Assembly: GCF_036248275.1 (NCBI RefSeq) | Contig: NZ_CP109181.1 | Span: 3,162,001 to 3,226,000 of the forward strand | Direction of reading: 5' to 3' | Origin: Streptomyces sp. NBC_01716 | Lineage (GTDB): Bacteria > Actinomycetota > Actinomycetes > Streptomycetales > Streptomycetaceae | DNA length: 64,000 bases | In this document: one piece after another, positions 34,994-43,751 of the stretch | Position numbering within the stretch: the first letter of the stretch is position 1 | How the letters are laid out: each line of letters opens with the position of its first letter | Made by a program: the position numbers and the translations under genes | The notes under the pieces: generated by a model | The model's input: only the letters and a program-made list of their open reading frames with translations | Database searches by the model: none | Told to the model about the DNA's origin: nothing

Positions 34994-36339
34994 TGATGAG
35001 CTCCTTCTCCCGCACGACGCGGGTCTTCTACGCCTCCACCCTCTACGGCGCCGCCACGCTCACCGCCGCCATCGACGCCGGGCTCTTCCCGGCCGCCGAC
35101 CGGACCGTCCTGGTCGTGAGCAACAACGCCGGTACGCCCGAACTGACCCCGGCGGTCCATGAGATGCCCGGTTTCGCGCGCCTGCGCCACCGCTTCGACG
35201 ACATCCTGTCGTGGAACGAGACCATCGCGCCGTTCCACCCCGGCGGCTGGGTCCCCCGCGAGGACGACCTGCCGATCTGGGAGCGCCATCTGCGGCTCGC
35301 CTGGGGCCTTGGCGACGACACGGTGGAGCTGGTCCTCGAATCGATCCAGGTCAGCCCCGCGCTGACGCTCGCCGAGATCTTCACGGCCGCCCGGATCGAG
35401 GTGTACGCGGACGGGCTGATGAGCTACGGCCCCACCCGTAACCGGCTCGACCTCCAGGTCGGCGCGCGGATCCGCAGGCTGCTCCATCTCGATCTGGTGC
35501 CCGGCCTCAAACCGCTGCTGCTCACCGAGTTCGGCGTTCCCGCCGAGACGGTGCCCACGTCGGACTTCCTGCGGGTGCTGGACCAACTGGCGGATGCCGC
35601 ACGGGACTTCGAGACTCCGGCCATGGCCCCCGCGCTGCTGCTCGGGCAGTACCTCTCCACGCTGGGCATCATCACCGAGCGCGAGGAGGAGGAACTGCAT
35701 CTGGGGATGGTGCGGGGCGTCGTCGAACTCGGCCACAAGAACGTGGTGTTCAAGCCGCACCCCACCGCGCCGGCGATCTGGTCCCGGCGGCTGGAGGAGG
35801 AGGCGACGAGGCTCGGCGCCGAACTGACCGTGCTGGACAGCCCCGTGCTCGCCGAGGTGCTGTACCAGCGGCTCAAGCCGGCGCTGGTCGTGGGCTGTTT
35901 CTCCACGGCGCTGTTCACGGCGTCGGCGTTCTACGGCCTCCCGGTGGCCCGCACGGGCACGGACATGCTGCTCGACCGGCTCTCGCCGTACCAGAACAGC
36001 AACCGGGTGCCGGTGACGCTCGTGGACGCGCTCGTCCCGCCGCTGGACGACGACGGTACCTACAGCCCGGAGCCGGAGCCCGCCGAGCTGGTCGCGGCCG
36101 TCGGCTTCGTGATGCAGCCGCAGATGCACCCCGAACTGCGCCCGGCGGCCGAGAAGTTCCTGGCCGGCCGGCTGGACCCGCACACGCTGCGGTACTTCAA
36201 GCGGCGACGGCTCACCACGCTCGGCCTGCCGGGGGCGGTCGGCCCGCAGCTCGTGCGGATCCCGCAGAACGCGGCGGCGCAGCGGGTGGTGCGCCGGGCG
36301 AGGCGGCTGCGCAGGGCGGTCCTGAGACTGCGCGCCTGA
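34993..36339 (+). CDS. Alpha-2,8-polysialyltransferase-like protein
   Basis: 448 residues. FYASTLYGAATLTAAIDAG, IFTAARIEVYADGLMSYGP (the EDG-like motif of the POLYST family), VFKPHPTAPAIWSRRLE (HP motif, CMP-sugar binding) and GCFSTALFTASAFYGLPVAR (serine/threonine motif) are the family hallmarks. The ATG overlaps the GT2 stop, so the two are one operon. A polymerase or chain-elongating transferase for Kdn-like sugars is the best guess. Confidence 0.8.
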   Translation: MMSSFSRTTRVFYASTLYGAATLTAAIDAGLFPAADRTVLVVSNNAGTPELTPAVHEMPGFARLRHRFDDILSWNETIAPFHPGGWVPREDDLPIWERHLRLAWGLGDDTVELVLESIQVSPALTLAEIFTAARIEVYADGLMSYGPTRNRLDLQVGARIRRLLHLDLVPGLKPLLLTEFGVPAETVPTSDFLRVLDQLADAARDFETPAMAPALLLGQYLSTLGIITEREEEELHLGMVRGVVELGHKNVVFKPHPTAPAIWSRRLEEEATRLGAELTVLDSPVLAEVLYQRLKPALVVGCFSTALFTASAFYGLPVARTGTDMLLDRLSPYQNSNRVPVTLVDALVPPLDDDGTYSPEPEPAELVAAVGFVMQPQMHPELRPAAEKFLAGRLDPHTLRYFKRRRLTTLGLPGAVGPQLVRIPQNAAAQRVVRRARRLRRAVLRLRA

Positions 36340-36441
36340 CGGGCGTTCCGGGCGGCTTCTGCCGTGCGTTCATCCGTTAACCGTTAATCTGCCATCCATT
36401 CGGACGATAGTGACGTTTTTGATCCATCTGGCGGTAATTGA

Positions 36442-36458
36442 AGGAAAGTCGCTTTCCT
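36442..36458. promoter_or_regulatory. Palindrome AGGAAAG-TCG-CTTTCCT
   Basis: A perfect 7-bp inverted repeat with a 3-base spacer, 27 bases before the start of the next gene. The start itself lies inside a direct repeat (CCACGTGGAA, CCACGTGAAC; 36483-36502). Operator-like, partner unknown. Confidence 0.4.
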
Positions 36459-36485
36459 CACCGCCGTAGCGGCGTTGATAGCCAC

Positions 36486-37346
36486 GTGGAACCACGTGAA
36501 CTCTGGGATCGGAACAGCGTCCTCGCCGAGGCCTTCTGCGCCAGCGACGAACAGGTGAAGCAGGCCCAGGCCGTGCTGGACGAGGCACAGGCCGAGCGGA
36601 GCCGTACGCTCGCCGCGTTCGCCGTCACCGTCGGCAACGACGGGGCGGTCGCGGATCTGATGGGGCTGAACGAGCGCGAGGTACGGCTGGCGCGGCGCAC
36701 GGTCGGCAAGACCAACGCGCGCAGCGTCGCCGAGGAGCTGCTCGACCGCTTCCCGCAGGCCAGCACACAGCCGATCCCGCAGGCGCAGGTCGCCCCCGCG
36801 GCGGCGCCGGCCCCCCAGCCGGCGCCCCAGCCGCCACCGCCCGCGCAGCCCGTGGAGGAACCTTTCACCACGCAGACACCACAGGTCTCCCCGCCGGCCC
36901 AGCCACCTCAGGCGACCGAGACATCACACGCATATCACCAGCACCAGGCGCCCCTGGGCGGTCCCGCGGAGGTCCACCTGCCGCATCCGCGCACCGAGAC
37001 CTCGCCGCTCCACGAGATGCCTCACCACCAGGACGCCGACTCCTCCCTGTTCCATATGTCCGAGGCCGAGAGCAACCCGGTGGTCTGGTCGTCGAGCATG
37101 GACTCGGTGCTGCTCTGGAGCTGGCAGTCCGGGCTCGACCTCCAGACGGTGGCCGGTGAACTGGGCCTGGACGTACGGGCGTTGCTGATGCGCGTACAGG
37201 CCCTGGCCGACAACGGCATGCTGACCCCGGCGTCCCCCCAGACCGTCGACGCGAACCGGTCGGGCCGGCACCGCAGACACTACGAAGAGGGCTACGCGTC
37301 GCTCTTCACCCCCACGGCCACGTTCCCCACGCAGGTCCACTACTGA
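36486..37346 (+). CDS. Conserved streptomycete protein with two helical ends and a Pro/Gln linker
   Basis: 286 residues, cytoplasmic. Residues 1-~90 are helical and charged (NSVLAEAFCASDEQVKQAQ, LAAFAVTVGNDGAVADLMGL, REVRLARRTVGK) and read like a helix-turn-helix with a sensing coiled part. A ~75-residue Pro/Gln/Ala linker follows. The C-terminal ~90 (SVLLWSWQSGLDLQTVAGEL, LDVRALLMRVQALADNGML) look like a second small helical, possibly HTH, domain. GTG 36486 matches the usual VEPRELWDRN start. Function unknown to me. Confidence 0.75.
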   Translation: MEPRELWDRNSVLAEAFCASDEQVKQAQAVLDEAQAERSRTLAAFAVTVGNDGAVADLMGLNEREVRLARRTVGKTNARSVAEELLDRFPQASTQPIPQAQVAPAAAPAPQPAPQPPPPAQPVEEPFTTQTPQVSPPAQPPQATETSHAYHQHQAPLGGPAEVHLPHPRTETSPLHEMPHHQDADSSLFHMSEAESNPVVWSSSMDSVLLWSWQSGLDLQTVAGELGLDVRALLMRVQALADNGMLTPASPQTVDANRSGRHRRHYEEGYASLFTPTATFPTQVHY

Positions 37347-37356
37347 CGGCGGGACG

Positions 37357-37407
37357 ACAACGCGAAGGGGGCGGGCCGCCGAAAGCGGCCCGCCCCCTTC
37401 GCGTTGT
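37357..37407. terminator. Bidirectional hairpin, 23-bp stem
   Basis: Perfect inverted repeat 37357-37379 / 37385-37407 with a CGAAA loop, between convergent genes. Confidence 0.88.
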
Positions 37408-37422
37408 GTACGTCCCCGAGGA

Positions 37423-39804
37423 TCAGGCTCCCAGGATCGCCCGCAGGTCCCCCGCGTTCGACTGCGTCACCTTCCACAGCTCCTGCTGCCGGCCGTGCAC
37501 ATCGGCGACCGACGCGGCGTGGTCGCTCAGCAGCCCCAGCGCCCGCTCGGTCAGCACCGCGCCGAGGTTCTTGTCATGGACCGAGACGCCCCACTCCGGG
37601 CGGTCGATGTCGCTGAGGAAGTACGCCATCTTCGGGTGCGAGATCAGCGAGATGATCGGGGTGCCGCAGCCGAACGGGATCATCCCCGCGTGGCCGCGCA
37701 TACCGATGACCAGCTTCGTACGGGCGTAGGTGTCCCTGATCGCGTCGTTGTCGAAGTCGTACATCGGGATGACCGGCAGCGACACGTCGTGCTCGCGCCG
37801 CAGGTCGAAGGCGATCTTCTCGTCGTCCAGCGAGTGCGCCACGCACTGGACCTCGGCATGCTTGTCCAGCGCCCGTACCGCCTTCGCCATCTCGGCGAGG
37901 AAGTGCGCGTAGTCGTGGCCGAAGCGCAGCCCCGCCCGGTCGTACGCGGCGTTGATCATGACGGTGTTCTCGCGCTGCCCGGGGGCCGGGTCCGACCAGC
38001 CGTCGACCAGCTGCCGGGTGACCGTGGTCGGGCACGGCTGGAAGCGCACCTTGTCCTGGAGCGAGGCCGGCAGCAGCGCGCGGACCTTCTCGATCGAGCC
38101 GTGGTTGCGGAGCGCGAAGAAGGCGCTGCGCTCGACCAGTTGGCGCAGCGAGGAGTTGAAGCGTCCGGCGCGGTAGGACTGGCCGTCGAAGGCGTTGAAG
38201 CCGACCGCGTACACCACGATCGGTACGTCGATGCCGTTCAGGTTCTCGTCGGGGACGTTCCACTGCCAGGCGCTGTTGCCGTTGGGCGCCGTGTCCGGGA
38301 TGAAGAGTCCGCCGCCGCCGATGACCAGACCGCGACGGGCGTTGACGCGCTCCAGCGCCGCCTTGTCGAAGAGCCGGTGGGCATGGATCGAGTGCCAGCG
38401 GCGCGGGCCGGTCTCGGTGTCGGCGCCGCCGTTCGCACCGGTGCTGGTGCCGACCGCGAGCCGTACGGACTCCGGCAGGAGCTTGTCGCCCGCGTTGCCC
38501 TGCTGCGGCATGTAGAAGGCCACATGGGCGAGTTGGTCGTCGGGCATGCCCTCGCGCGGGGCCGGCAGATCGTGGCCCTGGGTGCGCAGCCGCATCAGCC
38601 GGTTGGGCCGGTGCGTGGGGTCGACGGCCAGACCCCGCATGGCGTACGCGTGCGCCGCCGAGTCGTCGCCGTGGATCCAGGCGATCTGCGCGAGCCGCCC
38701 GAAGGAGGTGGCGGCGCGGACGGGCGAGCCCGCCGCGAGGTGCAGCTGGACCTCGGCCTCCTCGTAGCGGGAGACGCTCATCAGGGCATGGCCAAGCACC
38801 TCGTGCGGCCAGGTGTCGTCGACCGGGATGTGCACGCTGCCGAGGATGTCGGCGGCTTCCTGGAACCCGCCGGCGTTGATGTGCGCGTGCGCGACCTTGC
38901 GGGCGCTCTCGACGTCACCGGTGCGCGCGACGTGCTCGGTGCCGTACTTGACGACCAGATCGTGGTGCATGGTGCCGGAGAGGGCCATGTACGCGGCGTA
39001 GAACTCCGCGTTCGTCAGCTCGGACTCCCGCCAGCGGTCCTCGGCCTGCGTGTAACCGGACTCGCCGCCCTGCCACGGCTTGTGGCGCCCGGTGAAGTGC
39101 AGGATCGCGGTGTCGTCGGGGACGGGCTTGTCGCCGGAGAGCCGCCGCTTGACGAAGTTGTAGCGCGAGTCGAGATGGACGAAGTCGCCGTCGAGCACCG
39201 AGTTGAGGATGCCCTGGTCGTGCTTGTCGAGCTCGTAGTCGCCGCTGCGTCCGGTGGCGTCGATCCGCGCGCAGAACTCGTCGCTCAGATACTCGCGCTG
39301 GATGACCAGCAGTCCGCTGTTGAGCTTGTGCTGCCCGTAGAAGAACTGCGGTACGGCGGCGAGACCCTCGCGCAGCTGGAGCAGTTCGGACAGATCGCCG
39401 AGGACCACCATGTCGGTGTCGAGGGTGATGATCGTGTCGTAGTCGCGGAGCCGGAAGACGTCGAGGATGAAGTACGCCTTGCGGACCAGGTAGTTGTCCT
39501 GGTCGCCCTTCTCGTAGCTGTCGTAGCGCGCGGCGTCGACACGGTGGAACCGGACCCGGGGGTGCAGTGCCCGGATCGAGGCGACCGACTGGGGCCGCAG
39601 ATCGTCGTGGAGGACGATGAAGTCCTCGCACACACCGGGGTTGGACAGCGCGAGGCTGCGCAGCAGCGCCAGGAAACCGGGCAGATAGTTCTCGTCGACG
39701 AAGGACGCGAACGCCAGACGTCGTTTGCCGGTCAGGGCGTTGGCGGACAGCGGCGCGGCAGCGGCCGATGCCGCCCCGGCCGGGGCATGGGGGGTGGCGG
39801 TCAT
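37423..39804 (-). CDS. Fusion of GT8 glycosyltransferase, TPR-like linker and polysaccharide pyruvyltransferase
   Basis: 793 residues. Residues ~28-290: GT8 retaining transferase (AFASFVDENYLPGFLALLRS, LDTDMVV with DTD 129-131, NSGLLVI, HFTGRHKPW). Residues ~300-420: helical repeats (VARTGDVESARKVAHAHIN, PHEVLGHALMSVSRYEEAE). Residues ~425-785: polysaccharide pyruvyl transferase (YMPQQGNAGDKLLPESV, GLVIGGGGLFIPD, VVYAVGFNAFDG, RGHAGMIPFGCGTP). One chain would add a sugar and a pyruvate ketal to a surface polymer. Its ATG overlaps the GT29 gene stop. Confidence 0.85.
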   Translation of the reverse strand: MTATPHAPAGAASAAAAPLSANALTGKRRLAFASFVDENYLPGFLALLRSLALSNPGVCEDFIVLHDDLRPQSVASIRALHPRVRFHRVDAARYDSYEKGDQDNYLVRKAYFILDVFRLRDYDTIITLDTDMVVLGDLSELLQLREGLAAVPQFFYGQHKLNSGLLVIQREYLSDEFCARIDATGRSGDYELDKHDQGILNSVLDGDFVHLDSRYNFVKRRLSGDKPVPDDTAILHFTGRHKPWQGGESGYTQAEDRWRESELTNAEFYAAYMALSGTMHHDLVVKYGTEHVARTGDVESARKVAHAHINAGGFQEAADILGSVHIPVDDTWPHEVLGHALMSVSRYEEAEVQLHLAAGSPVRAATSFGRLAQIAWIHGDDSAAHAYAMRGLAVDPTHRPNRLMRLRTQGHDLPAPREGMPDDQLAHVAFYMPQQGNAGDKLLPESVRLAVGTSTGANGGADTETGPRRWHSIHAHRLFDKAALERVNARRGLVIGGGGLFIPDTAPNGNSAWQWNVPDENLNGIDVPIVVYAVGFNAFDGQSYRAGRFNSSLRQLVERSAFFALRNHGSIEKVRALLPASLQDKVRFQPCPTTVTRQLVDGWSDPAPGQRENTVMINAAYDRAGLRFGHDYAHFLAEMAKAVRALDKHAEVQCVAHSLDDEKIAFDLRREHDVSLPVIPMYDFDNDAIRDTYARTKLVIGMRGHAGMIPFGCGTPIISLISHPKMAYFLSDIDRPEWGVSVHDKNLGAVLTERALGLLSDHAASVADVHGRQQELWKVTQSNAGDLRAILGA

Positions 39805-41339
39805 CGCAGGGAGATCCTCGTGTCGGTCACGCTCTGGGCGCGTTCCATGACCCACGCCTTTTCGCTGGTGTACTCGTGCACGGACGTGATGGGCATGCGC
39901 ATCGCTTCCTTGATGCGGTACGCGCCGCTCTCGTAGAAGTCGAAGCCGAACAGGTCCAGCTTCGGGCTGGCGTCCAGGAAGTCCAGCAGCCAGAGCATGT
40001 TGAAGCCGCTGGTCGGGATCGCGGGCCACTCGTCGTTGCCGACGCGGCCGATGTTCCGCAGCGGCCAGCGCAGCGACTCGTCGTTGACGTAGTCCTGCGC
40101 GCCGGGGACGAGCCGGTTGCGCAGCGAGTTCTTCCAGTCGCCGCTGAGACCGCCGAAGATCAGCCGGGTGGTGACCTTCTTCTCCCAGTTGAAGCCGTGC
40201 TTGTGGATCGAGGCGTGGATGTCGGTGCGCCTGCCGGTGGCCGCCGCGTCGATCTTGTACGAGTTGAAGCGGACCACCAGGTCGTACGAGTCGATCTCGG
40301 CGCCGAGCGAACTGCGGCCGACGCTCTGCGAGTTGGCGATCAGGCAGATGGACTTGCCCGCGACCTGGTTGCGGAACTCGCCCAGGGTGAGCCACTGGAC
40401 GTCGCCGAAGGTCGGGTCGGGGACCGGGCCGCGCTGGCGGTTGCGGCGCATCTCGCCGTAGAGCTCGGCCAGTTGGCGTACGTCGCCGTCGGTGGTGAGG
40501 GCGTCGGCACGGCTCAGGCGCAGGTCGAGGTACTGCCCGATGGACACCTGAAGGTCCGTCACCGGGCTGCCCTCGCCGCGCATCGCGAGCAGCGCGCCGA
40601 TCAGCCGCGCCTCGGCGCCGGCGAGGTCGCCCGCGTCGTGCAGCGCGACACCGTCGGCCCAGACGTCGGTGGCGGGGCCGTCCGCGTACACCGAGGCTCC
40701 CGGGCAGCCGCGTTCGAGCAGCCGCAGGATGTCGTCCTGCTGCTCGCCGGCGGTGTGCAGGCCGGCGATCCGGGGGGCGACACCGAAGCCGTCCTCCTCG
40801 GTCAGGTCGAGATAGCGCTGGTACGCGGCGATGGTCGCGGGCTCGTCGCCCATGGCCTCCAGCGTGCGGGCGCGCAGACGCCAGCCGGCCCGCGAGTTCT
40901 TGCGCTGGGTCAGCACGGCGTCGGTGATGAGCAGCGCGAGCTTCAGCTCGTCGTCGTACCCGGTCTCCAGCGACTTGTTGCCGACGGCCAGCAGCGCGTC
41001 CAGCAGCTCACCGCTGAGCGAGCCGGTCGGCCCGGCGACGACCTTCTTGGCCGCCCGCCGGATCAGCGGCGTACCGGCGGGCGCGGCCTGGGCGCTCTCG
41101 CCGGAACCGGTGGCGTGGGCCGCGAGCACGAGGCGCAGCTTCTCGGCGAGCTCACCGCGCTTGCGGTCGAGGCTGCCGACCATCTTCCCGCTGTGCGCGG
41201 CGCAGGCCCGCAGGCACACGTCCAGCTCCGTCGGTGTGATCCGGTCCCCCCGGCCCGGGGCCTGCCCGGCCCCGTCGGGCGGCCCGGCCGGGCTGTCCCC
41301 GTCGCGCGGCCTGAGCCATCGGTTGCGGACCTTCGTCAT
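39801..41339 (-). CDS. GT29 (sialyltransferase family) protein with TPR-like N-terminus
   Basis: 512 residues. The first ~310 are helical TPR-like repeats (LITDAVLTQRKNSRAGWRLRA, ATIAAYQRYLDLTEED). The last ~200 carry the GT29 fold: a sialylmotif-L-like GKSICLIANSQSVGRSSLG, IDSYDLVVRFNSYKI, TDIHASIHKHGFNW, then TSGFNMLWLLDFLDASPKL and GFDFYE. GT29 is the animal sialyltransferase family, with scattered bacterial members. CMP-Kdn made by the neighbouring genes is the logical donor. It forms an operon with the GT8/pyruvyltransferase gene. Confidence 0.78.
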   Translation of the reverse strand: MTKVRNRWLRPRDGDSPAGPPDGAGQAPGRGDRITPTELDVCLRACAAHSGKMVGSLDRKRGELAEKLRLVLAAHATGSGESAQAAPAGTPLIRRAAKKVVAGPTGSLSGELLDALLAVGNKSLETGYDDELKLALLITDAVLTQRKNSRAGWRLRARTLEAMGDEPATIAAYQRYLDLTEEDGFGVAPRIAGLHTAGEQQDDILRLLERGCPGASVYADGPATDVWADGVALHDAGDLAGAEARLIGALLAMRGEGSPVTDLQVSIGQYLDLRLSRADALTTDGDVRQLAELYGEMRRNRQRGPVPDPTFGDVQWLTLGEFRNQVAGKSICLIANSQSVGRSSLGAEIDSYDLVVRFNSYKIDAAATGRRTDIHASIHKHGFNWEKKVTTRLIFGGLSGDWKNSLRNRLVPGAQDYVNDESLRWPLRNIGRVGNDEWPAIPTSGFNMLWLLDFLDASPKLDLFGFDFYESGAYRIKEAMRMPITSVHEYTSEKAWVMERAQSVTDTRISLR

Positions 41340-41511
41340 GGTGCTCCCAGCGTCTGTCTGCCCGCCGTCAGGTTGCGGGTCGGCGACAGGCTAGGAAACC
41401 CGCGCGACGGGAAGGTGAACTCACTGCGAAGCCAGGAGGAACGAGTGGAGCCCGATCCATGGTCGCCGGGGGGATTACGGACCGGTGGAGAGGAGTGCGG
41501 CGGGCGGCTCC

Positions 41512-42135
41512 TCACCCGATCCCGGGCGTGGGGCGTGGCACGAGTCGCGCCTCCAGCACCAACGCACTCCAGGAGACACCCGCACGTCCCAACTGGTCAG
41601 GCTGCTCGCGCGCCATGAGCAGGTCGAGCCCGGCCTGCCGCCCCAGCCAGATCACTTCGGCGGCCGGAACGTCGAACATCCGCCGCGACGAAGGCGCCGG
41701 ACCATGCCGAAGGGTGATGACGACACGCCCCTTGGGAACGAGAAGTGACCGGACACGGTCCATGGCTGTTCGTCGCTCCTTCTGTTCCAGATGCATCCAA
41801 ACTCCAATGATCAGAATGAGGTCGAACGGCCCCCGTACTCCGCCAAGTTCGGGCAACGCGCTGTCGACCCACCGGACGGGTACGTCCGCGTGCAGGCGCT
41901 GGCCGATCTCGCGGAGCTCCGCTGTCGGTTCGACCGCCACCACGTCGTAGCCCAGGGCTGCCAGCGCGGCGGCGTCCCTGCCCGACCCCGCGCCCAGATC
42001 AGCGACTCTGCCGGGTGGCGGAGGGAACAGGGAGAGCGTCTCTCCATGAACTTCCCGAAAGGAGACACTTTCGTACTGACGTGCAAGATCTTCCGCGGCG
42101 GCCCCATATCCCGCCGTCCCTGCTACGAGAGGCAT
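41512..42135 (-). CDS. Class I SAM-dependent methyltransferase
   Basis: 207 residues. Rossmann-fold motif I is RVADLGAGSGRDAAALAALG with VVAVEP after strand 2; LILIIGVWMHLEQKER is motif post-II, and VPKGRVVITLRHGPAP strand 5. ATG 42135 has GGAGA 7 bases upstream. Codon use is still high-GC, while the divergent HIT gene 224 bases away is AT-richer. Substrate unknown; divergence from a HIT/kinase/kinase operon suggests a small nucleotide-like or phosphorylated metabolite, which is a guess. Confidence 0.82.
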   Translation of the reverse strand: MPLVAGTAGYGAAAEDLARQYESVSFREVHGETLSLFPPPPGRVADLGAGSGRDAAALAALGYDVVAVEPTAELREIGQRLHADVPVRWVDSALPELGGVRGPFDLILIIGVWMHLEQKERRTAMDRVRSLLVPKGRVVITLRHGPAPSSRRMFDVPAAEVIWLGRQAGLDLLMAREQPDQLGRAGVSWSALVLEARLVPRPTPGIG

Positions 42136-42359
42136 ACGATTCTCCGCTTCGGGCTTCCCGGCCGAGCCTGAGCAGCCATTCCCGACGATGACTCCATGCC
42201 AAGCATCAGCGTCCATTCAGGCTTCCGCCTCTGCATTTTCGGCCAAGTTGGCTTCCAAGAGGCCCATCCGCTTGCATGGCTGCACAGATCTTTTTTAAAC
42301 TGCGCTTGAAATTTATCCGCACCGGCACCCTTGATCATTCACTTGATAAGAGGTGGACC

Positions 42360-43034
42360 ATGCACCATGGCCTCCAGTGCGCCGAATCCGACTTCTGTGA
42401 CGAAATTACCGGCGCACCGGACACCACGTTCTCCCTGGTCTACGAAGGCGATCCGCCGAGCCGCGTGCTGCTGGAGACACCTCGGTTTCGCCTCATTGTC
42501 GACATGTCTCCACTGTGTGTCGGTCACCTTCTCCTGCTTCCGGTTGACCACTACCTCAGCTTCGCGGAACTCATCGGCGAGCACAGTGAGGAACTGACGG
42601 CGATACTCACTGAAATAAGTTCGCTTTATCGACACACGTTCGAGCAACTCACCGTACTTGAGCACGGTTCATCCGCCACCATGGGATCCAGCGCTTGCAT
42701 TTCTCACGCGCACTTACATATGCTCCCCGTCGACGGACACGAAGTAAATTCACTTATCATGGCCGATAAAATTCCATCGACAGCTCTGAGCGAAATCGGC
42801 GAATTGACATCCTTCAGAGGGGAGCCTTATTTCCTCTGCGGCCACGAGGGCAAGTATCGAATTTTCGACGGTACGCGTCCAATACGAAGCCAGTATCTGC
42901 GTTCCATCGTTGGCCGCCTGCTCGGGATACCCGATCCGCTGTGGGACTACGCCCTGGTGGTCCGCAAGGACCTGCTTCGCGAAACCATGGCGCGCACCAG
43001 CAGCTGGAGGGCCACCTCGACTGATGACAAATAG
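42360..43034 (+). CDS. HIT-superfamily protein with TTA codon in the catalytic motif
   Basis: 224 residues, longer than ordinary HIT proteins (110-160). The histidine triad is H116-A-H118-L-H120-M-L. Cys residues at the start (LQCAESDFCDEITG) resemble the CxxC zinc knuckle of GalT/HIT enzymes. Leu119 inside the triad is encoded by TTA (42714-42716), the codon read by bldA tRNA in Streptomyces. ATG 42360 follows AAGAGGTGG. An AMP-, CMP- or other nucleotidyl-transferring or hydrolysing activity is expected. First gene of a lower-GC operon. Confidence 0.8.
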   Translation: MHHGLQCAESDFCDEITGAPDTTFSLVYEGDPPSRVLLETPRFRLIVDMSPLCVGHLLLLPVDHYLSFAELIGEHSEELTAILTEISSLYRHTFEQLTVLEHGSSATMGSSACISHAHLHMLPVDGHEVNSLIMADKIPSTALSEIGELTSFRGEPYFLCGHEGKYRIFDGTRPIRSQYLRSIVGRLLGIPDPLWDYALVVRKDLLRETMARTSSWRATSTDDK

Positions 43035-43064
43035 GCAATTCACAGCACGTTCGGAGGGCGGCAC

Positions 43065-43751
43065 GTGCCGCACATCACTATCTCCATCGACGGTCCCACC
43101 GCCAGCGGCAAGACCACGCTGGCAACAAGCCTGGCCAAGTACCTGGGACTGACTTTCCTCGATACCGGACTCACCTTCCGGAGCCTGGCTTACGCGATCG
43201 CCCATGAGCCCACCAAGGCCCGGCGTATTCAGTTGGGCGCCAATTTGAAACATCTCCCCGCCGTGTACGACGCGTCGGGAATGCTGACCCAGAGCCACGC
43301 CATCTTCCTCGACGAGAAGGAGATCACGGAGGACATCTGGGATCCCTCATTGGACGAAGATCTCAAAAGGATCTCCAAGGAACCAGCCTTGCGCCAAGAA
43401 ATTCTGCGCATGCATCACAGCATCGTCGAAGAGTGCGGGAATGTGGTGGTCGTCGGCAGGGATGTGGGCGTGACACTCCTCCCCACAGCCAGTCTACAGA
43501 TCTATCTGACAGCCAGCCTGGCGGTGCGCAGAGAACGCAGACGTGCACAATATCGCGAGAGAAGTGACCGCTCCACGGCGGTGGGTCCCCCAACGGAACG
43601 CGATGAGGAAAACCGCGTGGCCGTATGGGCGCTCCGCAACTCAATTGAAATTCAGTCGACCTATCTACCCGCCTCCGCGGTTTTCGCCTGCGCTCTGAAC
43701 AGGCTGAATCAACATTCCGCACACATCACTGGAAGGCACGACGAGACGTGA
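43065..43751 (+). CDS. Cytidylate kinase-like protein
   Basis: 228 residues. P-loop IDGPTASGKTTLA (8-20), LDTGLTFRSLAYAIA (the CMP kinase substrate stretch), LDEKEITEDIWDPSLDED, then VVVGRDVGVTLLPTASLQIYL and RRERRRAQ lid. It matches Cmk in order, but is a second, divergent copy in an accessory operon; the housekeeping cmk lies elsewhere in streptomycetes. GTG 43065 has GGAGGG 6 bases upstream. Its stop overlaps the ThiL-like gene by GTGA. The substrate may be a modified nucleotide or another phosphorylated compound. Confidence 0.8.
   Translation: MPHITISIDGPTASGKTTLATSLAKYLGLTFLDTGLTFRSLAYAIAHEPTKARRIQLGANLKHLPAVYDASGMLTQSHAIFLDEKEITEDIWDPSLDEDLKRISKEPALRQEILRMHHSIVEECGNVVVVGRDVGVTLLPTASLQIYLTASLAVRRERRRAQYRERSDRSTAVGPPTERDEENRVAVWALRNSIEIQSTYLPASAVFACALNRLNQHSAHITGRHDET

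Noticed and set aside
29000..41339. Secondary-metabolite cluster of the PKS/NRPS kind
   Set aside because: No carrier, synthase or thioesterase genes; enzymes are those of surface polysaccharide.
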